64,000 nucleotides of DNA from Candidatus Endomicrobium labiotermitis (GTDB lineage Bacteria > Elusimicrobiota > Endomicrobiia > Endomicrobiales > Endomicrobiaceae): contig WRFE01000002.1 in the NCBI GenBank assembly GCA_009778965.1, positions 1 through 64,000 on the forward strand. The letters run 5' to 3'. The notes under the pieces are model-generated. The model saw nothing but the letters and a program-made list of their open reading frames with translations. It did not search any database and was not told the origin of the DNA. Both the position numbers and the translations under genes were made by a program. This document shows, one piece after another, positions 9,208-19,300 of this stretch; the first letter of the stretch is position 1, and the number at the start of each line of letters is the position of its first letter.

Positions 9208-9427
9208 TTAATTAAAATTAATGGATAATATCTGTTGCAACCGCATCAAAAAACAATAATTTAGACATAATCGGCAGAACAGCTTTAAAAGATAATGAAC
9301 TTTAAAGTGCTGTATTTTTAAATAATTAGCAGTTTAGCACAGGAATAAATAATAAACCTGTTTAATTTTTTCTCGTATTTTCCAATTCCGCATACATATT
9401 ATTAATATTTGTATATTGAATTATTAA

Positions 9428-9598
9428 AATCTTATCATCAGAGAATTTGTGGAAGAGGCAATCAATTCATTATCCCGGTATAACAAAATTTTTTTAGATA
9501 GTTCAGCTAATATCTGGAAAGTATATGACTTGAATACGAGGCAGAGATTACAGAATTTAATTACTCCCGGCTTCTCTTTTCAAGAAAAGCTTAATTAA
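9428..9598 (+). pseudogene. C-terminal remnant of a serine site-specific recombinase
   Basis: A 56-residue open stretch is bounded upstream by TAA (9425-9427) and ends in TAA (9596-9598), with no start codon. The translated segment NIWKVYDLNTRQRLQNLITP followed by GFSFQEKL closely follows the pattern near the end of many serine recombinases (W..ADL..RQRLQ..IFP.G..FD). The catalytic domain is missing. It sits about 90 bases from tRNA-Gly, a common integration target. I call it a decayed mobile-element gene from pattern memory; no alignment was run. Confidence 0.5.
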
Positions 9599-9660
9599 AT
9601 CTTATTTGAGTTAAAAAGAGAAAGGCAGGTAGGCTTCAAGTCCCTTTTTGACAAAAGAAA

Positions 9661-9686
9661 AAACAAACCTGTTGGTTTGTTTTTAA
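9661..9686 (-). terminator. Intrinsic terminator after tRNA-Gly
   Basis: AACAAACC-TGTT-GGTTTGTT forms an 8-bp stem followed on the minus strand by a T-rich run (TTTTTTCTTTT). It starts only a few bases past the 3' end of tRNA-Gly. Confidence 0.75.
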
Positions 9687-9688
9687 TA

Positions 9689-9760
9689 AGCGGGCGATGG
9701 GACTTGAACCCACGACCTTCTCGTTGGCAACGAGACGTTCTACCACTGAACTACACCCGC
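9689..9760 (-). tRNA. tRNA-Gly (anticodon GCC)
   Basis: The minus strand reads GCGGGTGTAGTTCAGTGGTA and ends GGGTTCAAGTCCCATCGCCCGCT. The acceptor stem GCGGGTG/CGCCCGC pairs with one G-T wobble, the TTCAAGT loop is intact, and the anticodon loop TTGCCAA presents GCC (complement of 9726-9728). The discriminator is T, usual for bacterial tRNA-Gly. CCA is not encoded. Confidence 0.95.
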
Positions 9761-9769
9761 ATTGTTATA

Positions 9770-9830
9770 ATTACGAATTATTAATGACGAATTACGAATA
9801 AACGACAACAATTATTTTATTTAATAATTT
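9770..9830. repeat. Low-complexity ACGAATTA-type run
   Basis: TTACGAATTATTAATGACGAATTACGAATAAACGACAA and neighbouring AT runs belong to the same low-complexity family as the runs at 5340, 13262 and 16153-16336. It fills the gap between the two tRNA genes. A small hairpin (TTTAGGAAAAACCTAAA) follows near 9867. Confidence 0.45.
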
Positions 9831-9930
9831 TTTACGAACGATTTTGTATTTTTGCGACGGCGAAGTTTAGGAAAAACCTAAATGAGCCGAAGTATAAGAA
9901 AACAAAAATTCAAAAGCGGAAGTAAAAATA

Positions 9931-10012
9931 TGCTGAGGGCGGGACTTGAACCCGCATCCCGTTAAGGACACGCCCCTCAAACGTGCGCGTATGCCAGTTC
10001 CGCCACCTCAGC
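9931..10012 (-). tRNA. tRNA-Leu (anticodon GAG)
   Basis: The minus strand begins GCTGAGGTGGCGGAACTGGC and ends GGGTTCAAGTCCCGCCCTCAGCA. The acceptor stem GCTGAGG/CCTCAGC is perfect, the length is 82 with a class II variable arm, and the anticodon loop TTGAGGG gives GAG. The discriminator is A, as for leucine tRNAs. It begins 13 bases after secG, the same order as secG-leuU in E. coli, so it is probably co-transcribed from secG. Confidence 0.95.
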
Positions 10013-10024
10013 GTAAGTATTACC

Positions 10025-10345
10025 TTAATTACCGCCCGGTTCGACCGGACCTGTTATAGGAATATTAGAGAGCCTATCTACCACAGACATCATATTCATA
10101 TTTGTGGAAAGCTTTGTCAACACCAAAGACGTAAAAATAAAAATGCACGCCATGACAATAGTAAGCTTTTTTATAAAAGCCATTCCCGAAGGAGCATTAA
10201 AAATCTCGCCCGATCCGCCGCCTCCGAAAATTCCCGCCATGCCGCCGCTTTTACCGGCTTGAAACAAAATGACGATAATCAGCCCCGCACAAACTGTGTA
10301 ATGTACAAACTGAAGCAAATAGAATACTGTATGTAATGAATTCAT
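10025..10345 (-). CDS. secG: Protein-export membrane protein SecG
   Basis: SecG is the small third subunit of the SecYEG translocon and helps SecA-driven export. The 106-residue product has two membrane segments (about residues 5-25 and 55-75) separated by the diagnostic loop GKSGGMAGIFGGGGSGEIF. It is followed by tRNA-Leu and preceded by pgk on the same strand. The glycolytic gap-pgk-secG order is common in bacteria, often with tpiA between pgk and secG; no tpiA lies here. The ATG at 10345 is reasonable though the ribosome site is weak. The call is firm. Confidence 0.94.
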   Translation of the reverse strand: MNSLHTVFYLLQFVHYTVCAGLIIVILFQAGKSGGMAGIFGGGGSGEIFNAPSGMAFIKKLTIVMACIFIFTSLVLTKLSTNMNMMSVVDRLSNIPITGPVEPGGN

Positions 10346-10398
10346 AGTTTTCCGATTATATCACAAAATTTATTTAGTGTCAACTTTTTAACTAAGGA

Positions 10399-10487
10399 AG
10401 ATGGGAGGATGAGAAGATGAGATGCAGAGCAAAAACAAAGACAAAGTCGTTGCACAGCTTCCCATCCTCTCAACTTCTCATCATCTG
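10399..10487. repeat. GATGAGAAGATGAG-type imperfect inverted repeat
   Basis: GATGGGAGGATGAGAAGATG at the left is answered by CCCATCCTCTCAACTTCTCA at the right, giving a long imperfect stem between the pgk stop and secG. A second copy of the same style lies at 44476-44555 downstream of HU's neighbour. It could act as a transcript end or stabiliser. Confidence 0.6.
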
Positions 10488-10491
10488 ATTT

Positions 10492-11739
10492 TTATTTTTC
10501 CGGCAATGCCGCTATTCCGGGGAGTTCTTTGCCTTCTAAAAATTCAAGAGAGGCTCCGCCGCCCGTAGAAATGTGGCTTATTCTTTTATCTACTCCGGCT
10601 TTTTTAACCGCGGAAACAGAATCTCCGCCGCCGACAACAGAAATCGCGCCGTTATCCGTAGCTTCTGCCGCAAGTTTCGCTATTTCAACCGTTCCTTTAG
10701 AAAATGCGTCTATTTCAAAAATTCCTAAAGGTCCGTTCCAAACTATAGTTTTTGCCGATTTAACAACTTCGGCAAATTTCGCTACTGACTTAGGACCTGC
10801 GTCAACGCCCATAAATCCCGCGGGAATAGAAGCGTCATCCGTTACCTTTACAATCCCGTCAGCCGGAACCGCTTTATTCGCGAAATCAACTTTATCGGCA
10901 ATAACATGATCTACCGGAAGCAAAAACTCGACATTTTTTTCTTTGGCTTTCTTTAAAAGTTCCAACGCCAAGTCGAGTTTATCGTCTTCAACCAAAGATG
11001 TCCCGGTGCTTATGCCCTGCGCTTTTAAAAACGTATAAGCCATAGCGCCGCCGATTATAATAGAATTTACTTTACCGAGTAAATTTTCAATAACATTTAT
11101 TTTATCCGAAACTTTCGCGCCGCCGAGAATCGCGACAAAAGGTCTTACCGGATTAGCAAGAGCTTCTCCTAAAAACTTCAATTCTTTTTCAACCAGGAAA
11201 CCTGCGGCCGCATCTTTAACATATTTAACTATACCGGCAGTGGAAGCATGCGCTCTGTGAACTGTTCCGAAAGCATCCTGAACAAAAACTTCGCCCATAG
11301 ACGCAAGTTCTTTCGCGAACGCATCCATAGCGGCTTTATCTTTTTCACCTGCGGCATTTTTGCCTTCTTCTTCAGAGTGAAATCTCAAATTTTCAAGCAA
11401 AAGAATTTCGCCGGCTTTTAAATCCGCAGCTGCTTGTTTAGCTTCGGCGCTTATTGCGTCGCCCGCTACAAATTTAACTGGTTTTCCGAGAAGTTCGCTG
11501 AGTCTGGGAGCAACCGGTTTCAGGCTCATAGAATCAACAACTTTGCCTTTTGGTCTTCCTAAATGTGATAAAAGAATTATAGCTGCGTTTTGTTCCAAAA
11601 GATAATTTATAGTAGGAAGAGTCGCGGCGATTCTTTTGTCATTTGTTATATTCAAATTCGCGTCTAAGGGAACGTTATAGTCCACTCTCACCAAAACTTT
11701 TTTGCCTTTTACGTCAATGTCTTTAAGCGTTTTTTTCAT
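10492..11739 (-). CDS. pgk: Phosphoglycerate kinase
   Basis: Pgk transfers phosphate from 1,3-bisphosphoglycerate to ADP in glycolysis. The product is 415 residues, normal for the family, with VDYNVPLD near the N-terminus, [10 protein letters not shown], the [12 protein letters not shown] segment, [20 protein letters not shown] and the nucleotide-loop [13 protein letters not shown]. The track ORF starts at 11862, but its first 41 residues translate a dispersed palindromic repeat. The correct start is the ATG at 11739 before KKTLKDIDV, with AAGGGGT upstream. It is downstream of gap and upstream of secG on the same strand. A terminator after gap suggests partial uncoupling. Confidence 0.97.
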   Translation of the reverse strand: MKKTLKDIDVKGKKVLVRVDYNVPLDANLNITNDKRIAATLPTINYLLEQNAAIILLSHLGRPKGKVVDSMSLKPVAPRLSELLGKPVKFVAGDAISAEAKQAAADLKAGEILLLENLRFHSEEEGKNAAGEKDKAAMDAFAKELASMGEVFVQDAFGTVHRAHASTAGIVKYVKDAAAGFLVEKELKFLGEALANPVRPFVAILGGAKVSDKINVIENLLGKVNSIIIGGAMAYTFLKAQGISTGTSLVEDDKLDLALELLKKAKEKNVEFLLPVDHVIADKVDFANKAVPADGIVKVTDDASIPAGFMGVDAGPKSVAKFAEVVKSAKTIVWNGPLGIFEIDAFSKGTVEIAKLAAEATDNGAISVVGGGDSVSAVKKAGVDKRISHISTGGGASLEFLEGKELPGIAALPEK

Positions 11740-11765
11740 GTTGTACCCCTTTTTGTTGTTATCAT

Positions 11766-11848
11766 CTGTCATCCCTGAATGTCTTAATCGGGGATCCACG
11801 TTAATTTTTAAAATGGATTCCCGACAACGAATTTCGGGAATGACGGAT
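11766..11848. repeat. Double GTCATTCC-family palindromic repeat between gap and pgk
   Basis: Two facing copies: GTCATCCCTGAATG..GGGGATCCACG, then TGGATTCCCGACAA..TCGGGAATGAC. The pair forms a large inverted repeat that the ORF caller translates as a false N-terminal extension of pgk. Confidence 0.7.
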
Positions 11849-11861
11849 AGAGGGAAAGACA

Positions 11862-11900
11862 AAACAAAAGCTTCCCTTTTATCCGGGGAAGCTTTTGTTT
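11862..11900 (-). terminator. Intrinsic terminator downstream of gap
   Basis: On the minus strand AAACAAAAGCTTCCCC, an 8-base loop, then GGGAAGCTTTTGTTTTGTCTTT forms a long stem with a T-rich tail. It lies 13 bases past the gap stop codon, upstream of the repeat before pgk. Confidence 0.85.
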
Positions 11901-11913
11901 GTTTGCTTTATTA

Positions 11914-13029
<1,116 letters not shown>

Positions 13030-13069
13030 TCACGAGCGAAAAAGTAAGCAAAACGCCCGCCGCCGGAGC

Positions 13070-13222
13070 GCATTCACAGTCAATTTTTTAAAACAATTTC
13101 GCAAACTCGCGCAAAATAAAGACTTTAACGGTTTGCGCTCAAACAGTGCGGAATAGATATTTCAAAAATCGGCTGCTCATAGACTCGCGCTAATGCGGCA
13201 AAAACAAAGCCGGAAATTTAAC
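13070..13222. repeat. Copy 1 of a ~155-base dispersed noncoding element
   Basis: This stretch between ldh and gap aligns along its length with 45008-45162. Shared blocks in order are GCATTC, TTTTTTAA-N-CAATTTC, AAACTCGC, AAAATAA, ACTTTAA-N-GG, CTCAAACAGT, CTCATA, TAATGCG and a final GGA-N-ATTTAA. No reading frame is conserved. The rest of the 350-base gap (12952-13069) is noncoding and GC-richer, without a gene. Confidence 0.7.
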
Positions 13223-13262
13223 AAAAAAACGGCAGTAGCAATTTGATTTTGCCGCTGCCATT
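13222..13262 (-). terminator. Intrinsic terminator after ldh
   Basis: On the minus strand GGCAGCGGCAAAA, a short loop and TTGCTACTGCC form a stem with two internal mismatches, directly followed by GTTTTTTT. It lies 40 bases past the ldh stop. Confidence 0.7.
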
Positions 13263-13301
13263 ATTTGTTATTTGTACTTTGTTAATTGTTCTTTGTTATT
13301 C

Positions 13302-14261
13302 TTAAAACCCGCTTGCTTTTATGACTTCTCTTACTTTTTGCGCGGAGTTTTTAAACGCCGCAAGTTCGGCTTCGTCAAAATCAACTTCAAACGCCTGGCG
13401 TATGCCGCCTTTATTTACAACCGCGGGAACGCTTAAATATATACCGCTTTCGCCTTGGTAATTATTAAGCAAAGACGATACGGAAAGAACAGTATTTTCG
13501 TCTTTCAGAATCGCTTCCGAGATTTTTGTAAGGGCAAGCCCTATTCCGTAAGAAGTTTCACCTTTTTTAGCAATAATTTTATAGGCGGAATCTCTGACTT
13601 CTTCAAAAATATCTTTAAGTTTTGCTTCCGGATTTTGCCCGCAATTTTCTTTATTGCATATTTTGCAATAGTCTTTAAATAAAATGTCTCCGACAAACGC
13701 TTTGCTCCACATAGGAAATTCAGTATCTCCGTGCTCTCCCAGAATTGAAGCATGTATGCTTCTTGAATCAATGTTACAATGACTGCCTATCAAATATTTG
13801 AAACGCGCCGAATCAAGAACAGTGCCGGAACCTATAATTTCATTCGCGGGTTTACCTGATATTTTATAAGTAATATATGACAAAATGTCCACTGGGTTTG
13901 ACACAACAAGAATTATAGCGGCAGGCGCATATTTTACTATCTGCGGAACAATACTTTTGAGTATTTCGGCATTGCCTTTTATTAAATCTATTCTTGTTTC
14001 TCCCGGTTTTTGACCTCTTCCCGCGGTAATAACTACCAAATCCGAATCTGCAATATCAGAATAATCACCGACGTAAATATTGACCGGAGAAACATACGGC
14101 GCGCCGTGTGACAAATCCATAGCTTCGCCTTCGGCTTTTTGTCTGTTATAATCAACAAGGACAATTTCTCTTGCGATACCCGCTATTATAATTGAGTAAA
14201 CATAACGCATACCGACATTTCCGCACCCTATAACCGAAACTTTTGGTGATAATTTTGACAT
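13302..14261 (-). CDS. ldh: L-lactate dehydrogenase
   Basis: This NAD-dependent enzyme of the lactate/malate family has 319 residues. The Rossmann motif is VIGCGNVGMRYVY. The substrate loop reads AGRGQKPGETRIDL: the glutamine at the specificity position and the following arginine favour pyruvate/lactate rather than oxaloacetate/malate. VSNPVDILSY, SGTVLDSARF and the catalytic histidine in ILGEHGDTEFPMWS are all present. A cysteine-bearing segment (DYCKICNKENC) occurs where clostridial LDHs carry a similar one. Together with gap and pgk it points to lactate fermentation. It has its own terminator. A malate dehydrogenase is the alternative, made unlikely by the loop. Confidence 0.88.
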   Translation of the reverse strand: MSKLSPKVSVIGCGNVGMRYVYSIIIAGIAREIVLVDYNRQKAEGEAMDLSHGAPYVSPVNIYVGDYSDIADSDLVVITAGRGQKPGETRIDLIKGNAEILKSIVPQIVKYAPAAIILVVSNPVDILSYITYKISGKPANEIIGSGTVLDSARFKYLIGSHCNIDSRSIHASILGEHGDTEFPMWSKAFVGDILFKDYCKICNKENCGQNPEAKLKDIFEEVRDSAYKIIAKKGETSYGIGLALTKISEAILKDENTVLSVSSLLNNYQGESGIYLSVPAVVNKGGIRQAFEVDFDEAELAAFKNSAQKVREVIKASGF

Positions 14262-14320
14262 AACAATCTCCTTTGTTTATGACAACAATTATATCATTTT
14301 CAAATTATATTTTTGTATAA

Positions 14321-14350
14321 TGGATTGCGGATCAAGTCCGCAATGACGGA
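14321..14350. repeat. GCGGATCAAGTCCGC palindrome (GTCATTGCGG subfamily)
   Basis: TGGATTGCGGATCAAGTCCG followed by CAATGACGG is the reverse-oriented form of the GTCATTGCGG..CCGCAAT palindrome seen again at 59681-59750. It lies 12 bases upstream of the fmdB-like ATG. Confidence 0.65.
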
Positions 14351-14361
14351 AAAGAGGAAAA

Positions 14362-14580
14362 ATGCCTATATTTGAATTTTTATGTAATAAATGCGGTAAA
14401 AAATTTGAAACGCTGGTTTTAAGCGGCGATGAAAAAAACGAATGTCATTTTTGCAAAAGCAGCGAAGTCACCAAACAGTTTTCAAGTTTTGCAACTGCTT
14501 CACCTGCGTCAAACTGCGCTAATGCCGACTTTTGCCGACCTAAATCCAAACATAAATGTTCGGGCGGATGCTGTCATTAA
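14362..14580 (+). CDS. FmdB-family zinc-ribbon protein
   Basis: A 72-residue protein. It begins MPIFEFLCNKCGKKFETLV, the standard FmdB/CxxC_CXXC_SSSS start, with a second CxxC pair at ECHFCKS, giving one zinc ribbon in residues 1-45. The tail carries extra cysteines and histidines (CSGGCCH) that could bind metal. Family members are small putative regulatory or metal-binding proteins without a settled function. GAGGAAAA upstream serves as ribosome site. The gene is divergent from ldh and is followed by a repeat and the GT-C membrane protein. Confidence 0.85.
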   Translation: MPIFEFLCNKCGKKFETLVLSGDEKNECHFCKSSEVTKQFSSFATASPASNCANADFCRPKSKHKCSGGCCH

Positions 14581-14582
14581 AG

Positions 14583-14630
14583 GCAGTGTGGAGTTTGAAG
14601 AGTGGAGAGTGAAGTTAACTGCAGAAAATC
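14583..14630. repeat. GTGGAGTTTGAAGAGTG-type dispersed repeat
   Basis: GGCAGTGTGGAGTTTGAAGA followed by GTGGAGAGTGAAGTTAACTG has close relatives at 19857-19895 and 46612-46740. All three begin within a few bases of an upstream gene's stop codon. Confidence 0.6.
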
Positions 14631-14667
14631 GGATTAAATCTAACTTTTTTCTGAAAACAATACTAAA

Positions 14668-16200
14668 ATGAATAACATTTCTACAACAAATACCAACGAT
14701 AATACAAAAATAAAGAAATTTTTAATTCCCATTTTAATTCTTGCAGCCGTTACCGCGGCTGTATATTTCGGTAATTATTATAACCATTACGGCTATTACT
14801 ACGATTATAAAGAAATTGTTTCAAACGAATATGTAAATCCTTCGGTGACAGACGTTAAAACGCTGTTTACAAAATTAGAATCTTTTCATTTTTACGTGCC
14901 GCTTAAACACCTTGCCAATTACGTTTTAAATCATTTTTCCTTTTTAAACCCGCACATTTCACACTTATTCAGCGATTTTTTACATATATTTAATGTTATT
15001 TTGTGTTATCTGCTTATTATAAAACTGTCAAAATCTTACAGAGTCGCTTTTTTGACCGCCTTGATGTTTGCCGTTTCTCCGGTAGGCTCCAACGCGGTTA
15101 ATGAAATTGCAGCAAGAGGGCATTTGTTTACGGCTTTTTTTGGAATGCTGTCATTTTATATGTATATATTGTCCGATACCAAAGGGTTAAAGAAAAATCA
15201 GGATTTATTTTTTGTAGCGCTAGCGGTTGTTTTCTATATTATAGGTCTGTTTTTCTGGACTACTATAATAGTGTTGCCTTTACTGTTTGTCATATATGAA
15301 TTTATAAAAGATCAGCGGCTTACAGCTAAAAGAATATCTTTAAGAATTTCGCCTTTCCTTTCAAAAGCTTTCGGGATTCTTTTAATAACCGTTTATGCTT
15401 CGTATTTAAGCAACAAACTTCAAGCAGGTATAGCTTTTGACAACAGCCTTGTATTCTCATTAAACCTTTTCGGCTGGGAATCTTTTTATAAAATTCCTAC
15501 TCTGATAGCCAACTATATAACCTATTGTTTCGTTCCGCCGTCTTTTGACATAATTTTTGCTCCGCCTCTTCCGGATTTATTTCAGGCGCCGCTAAAATAT
15601 ATTTTGGCTTTCGCGGTTTTAGCCTTATATTCATATGCCTGCGTATATATCTATAAAAAAGACAAATCTTTAATTCCCGGGGTCGCGATATTTGCGGTAT
15701 TTTTGCTTCCGGGGCTGATTTTTATGCATAAAGCCGAACCCGTATCTTTAAGATATATGTATCCGGCTTCAATGGGCATATTTTTTATGGTATTTGTCTT
15801 ATTAGAAAATCTGGTTTGGAACAGAAGCAATGTTTCTAAAGCTTTAAAAATAACCTGCGTTTGTATTTTAGCCGGCTGGTTTGTTTTTGCCGCTACAAAT
15901 ACATATTTACGCAAATATGACTGGAAAAACCCTGAAACCGTTACAAACGCTATGATAAAAAGCGGTAACATTGCAGAAGTTTGGGGCTGGTTTCTTAAAA
16001 CCCATTGGGAAACAGACAATAATTTAAACAAAGAATATCTTTTAAAAGCCAAAGAGGCGCTTGAGAAAAACAAAAACTGTTACAATTTTCAATGCGATTT
16101 GATAGACCAAAATATTACTGAAAGAAGTGAATATATTGACGCCCTCAACAACGATTACGAATTACAAATGACGAATGACGAATCAAAGACAAAAAAATAA
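14668..16200 (+). CDS. GT-C type membrane glycosyltransferase-like protein
   Basis: A 510-residue polytopic protein with about 11-12 hydrophobic segments. Its first extracytoplasmic loop and the following helices (FYVPLKHLANYVLNHFSF, then HISHLFSDFLHIFNVILCYL, then AMFAVSPVGSNAVNEIAARGH) match the layout of TMTC/PMT-like GT-C proteins, which usually read YRPL..NY..F....FHL.N..LH..N and FA.HP. Such enzymes move sugars from lipid carriers to proteins or glycans outside the cytoplasmic membrane. The classical catalytic acidic pair is not obvious. The last 15 residues (NDYELQMTNDESKTKK) translate a low-complexity repeat, so the C-terminus was probably extended by that repeat. No Shine-Dalgarno is visible before the ATG. 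Substrate unknown. Confidence 0.6.
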   Translation: MNNISTTNTNDNTKIKKFLIPILILAAVTAAVYFGNYYNHYGYYYDYKEIVSNEYVNPSVTDVKTLFTKLESFHFYVPLKHLANYVLNHFSFLNPHISHLFSDFLHIFNVILCYLLIIKLSKSYRVAFLTALMFAVSPVGSNAVNEIAARGHLFTAFFGMLSFYMYILSDTKGLKKNQDLFFVALAVVFYIIGLFFWTTIIVLPLLFVIYEFIKDQRLTAKRISLRISPFLSKAFGILLITVYASYLSNKLQAGIAFDNSLVFSLNLFGWESFYKIPTLIANYITYCFVPPSFDIIFAPPLPDLFQAPLKYILAFAVLALYSYACVYIYKKDKSLIPGVAIFAVFLLPGLIFMHKAEPVSLRYMYPASMGIFFMVFVLLENLVWNRSNVSKALKITCVCILAGWFVFAATNTYLRKYDWKNPETVTNAMIKSGNIAEVWGWFLKTHWETDNNLNKEYLLKAKEALEKNKNCYNFQCDLIDQNITERSEYIDALNNDYELQMTNDESKTKK

Positions 16201-16336
16201 TTCCCATCCGCCGAAAAATGCTATAATAACGACAATTAACAAATAACAGTTAACAATTAATAATTTATATATTTTTGTCTTAAGTCGTTTCCGTTAATTG
16301 TAATTTATTAATTGATAATTATTAATTGGGGTTTTT
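16153..16336. repeat. AACAATTAACAAAT-type low-complexity run upstream of dnaE
   Basis: From GACGCCCTCAACAACGATTA onward the sequence becomes a mosaic of ACGAATTAC, CAAATGACGAATG, AACAATTAACAAATAACAG and TTAATTGATAATTATTAATT. The first part is translated as the end of the GT-C protein; the rest separates it from dnaE. Confidence 0.5.
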
Positions 16337-19300
16337 ATGCCGGAATTTATACATTTACACAATCATACTGAATATTCGCTTCTTGACGGGGCTTGCAGAA
16401 TTACCAACGATAAAGGCAAACCCGGCGAGCTTTTTGACCTTATCGCCAAAGAACATAAAATGTCCGCGCTTGCCATTACGGATCACGGCAATATGTATGG
16501 CGCGATGGAGTTTTACTGGGCAGCCAGGGAAAGCGGCATAAAACCCATAATAGGCTGCGAAGTTTATGTAGCCCCGAAATCCCGCTTTGACAGAGAAATC
16601 GACAAAAGTTCCGATGAAGGAAGATATAACCATCTGACTCTTCTTGCCAAAAATTTTAAGGGCTACCAAAACCTTATGCGCATAGTAAGCATAGGCTTTA
16701 CAGAGGGGTTTTATTACAAGCCCAGAGTAGATAAAGAAATTCTGCAAAAATACAGCGAGGGAATAATAGCGATGTCAGGCTGTTTAGCAGGCGAAGTGGC
16801 TTCGCTTTTGCTTAGAGGAAACAAGGAAAAGGCGGCAGAAACAGCTGTTTTTTACCGCGATACATTCGGCAAAGACAATTTTTATCTTGAAATAATGGAT
16901 AACGGCTTGCCTGACCAGCAAAAAATAATACCGGATCTGCTTGAACTTTCAAAAACTACCGGAATTCCTCTTGTTGCCACAAACGACTGCCACTATTTAA
17001 GAAAAGAAGATGCCGAAGTTCAGGATATTTTGCTCTGCATAGGCACGCAAAAAACTCTTAAAGATGAAAACAGGCTGCGTTTTGACGCAGACACTTTTTA
17101 TTTCCGTTCGCCCGATGAAATGGCAAAATTATTTTCGTATGCTCCGGACGCCTTAAAAAACACGCTTGCTATCGCTGAAAAAATAAATTTAGAAATCAAT
17201 ACTGACAAACTTCTTTTGCCGAGCTTTCCTGTTCCGGCTGAATATAAAACCGATTTCGCGTATATGGAAAAACTTTGCAGGGACGGCTTAAACCGCCGTT
17301 ACAAAAACATTTCCCAAACACACGAAGAAAGGCTTAAAACAGAACTTTCCGTAATCAATAAAATGGGTTTCGCTTCTTACTTTTTGATAGTTTCCGACTT
17401 TATGCAATACGCAAGAAACAGCAATATTCCCGTAGGTCCGGGCAGAGGTTCTGCCGCGGGCTCAATTGTGGCTTACTCTTTAGGAATTACAGATATTTGC
17501 CCTTTAAAATACAATCTGCTTTTTGAACGATTTTTAAATCCTGACAGGCGCTCAATGCCTGATATAGACGTTGACTTTGCCGACTTCGGACGCGAAGAAG
17601 TTATGAATTATGTCCGTAAAAAATACGGCGAAGAAAAATGCGCCCAGATTATAACTTTCGGCTCTATGCAGGCGCGGGCGGCTATAAAAGACGCGGCAAG
17701 AGTAATGGACTTTACACCGGGAGATTCCCAAAACATTGCAAAACTTGTACCGACGGGCTCAACTATTGAGGACGCTTTAAAAACAAGCGCCGACCTCAGA
17801 AAACTTGTAGACGGCGATGAAAGAATAGAAAAACTTATATCTGCCGCGAGAAAAATCGAAGGATTAAAAAGAAATACGGGCGTTCACGCTGCAGGAATGA
17901 TTATTGCCAACGAAGAAATAATAAATTATTCCCCGCTTGCCATAACCGCGAAAGATAAAGCTGTTACCACAACGCAGTACGATCAAGAAGTTTTACCGCG
18001 CCTGGGTCTTTTAAAAATGGACTTTTTGGGGCTTCGCAACTTAACCCTAATAGACGATTGCGTTAAAATGATAAAGAGAAAAGAACCGGCTTTTAATATA
18101 GACGATATCTCCCTTGAAGATAAAAAAACTTACGAACTTTTTTGCAACGCGCAGACTATGGGTATATTTCAGCTTGAAAGTAAAGGAATGCGCGACCTTA
18201 TAAGAAAACTAAGACCGTCTATCATCGATGATGTTGTCGCGCTGGTAGCTTTATACCGCCCGGGTCCTATGGAAGCGGGAATGCTTGATTTATTCGTAAA
18301 CCGCAAATACGGAAGAATAAAAACAGCTTATGACCATCCTCTGCAGGAGCCTATTTTAAAAGATACTTACGGCGTTATTCTGTATCAGGAACAGGTTATG
18401 AGAATGTCCTTAGATTTGGCGGGTTTTACTCCGGGAGAAGCCGACGATTTACGTAAGGCCATGGGCAAAAAACTCCCGGAAATCATGGAAAAAATGCGCG
18501 GAAAATTTATGAACGGCGCCGCGGCAAAAAAAGTTGATAAAGCAATTGCCGAAAAGATATTTAACGACATTGTAAAGTTCGCGGGTTACGGTTTTAACAA
18601 ATCGCATTCCGCGGCTTACGGAATAGTAGCGTACAGAACGGCTTTTTTAAAAGCCAATTATCCTCTTGAATATTTTACCGCTCTTTTAAATTCGGAAATC
18701 GGGCGTTCCGCGATAAAAGAAGACGAAGACAGCAGACTGGTAATGTATCTTGAAGACGCGGAAACTTTCGGAATCAAAATACTTCCGCCGGACGTTCAGT
18801 ATTCGGACAGCAAGTTTAAAGCAGAAAATGGAAATATACGTTTCGGAATGCTTGCGGTAAAAGGCGTCGGCGAAGGCGTAACCCTGGCAATAGAAGCGGC
18901 AAGAAATGACGGCGGCAAATTTAAAGACTGGGACGATTTTTTGCAGAAAATAGATTTAAAATCCGTAAATAAAAAAGCTCTTGAAAATCTGGCGAAAGCC
19001 GGAGTTTTTGACTCTTTCGGAAAAAATAAATTAGAAATAAGAGCCGATATAATCGCAAGCGTAGACAAATCCGTTGACGCGGCGGCAAAAATTAAAGCCG
19101 AAAAAGAATCGGCGCAGGGATTTTTGTTCGGAGAAGACACAGATATCGGAAAAACAAACACTTTAAAAAAAGCCGAAAAACCTTTAGAACAGCTTGAAGC
19201 GCTTAATTTTGAAAAAGAAGTTTTGGGATTCTATATTTCTGGACATCCGCTTACGCCTCGAAAAAGAGAACTTATAGCTTATTCTAATTACAGACTCGAT

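Noticed and set aside
11740-11862. 41-residue N-terminal extension of phosphoglycerate kinase in the ORF track
   Set aside because: It is the translation of a dispersed palindromic repeat ([20 protein letters not shown]). The ATG at 11739 starts the conserved protein.
14429-14671. 80-residue plus-strand ORF overlapping the FmdB-like gene
   Set aside because: Frame-shifted shadow of the zinc-ribbon gene running into a repeat; no motif.
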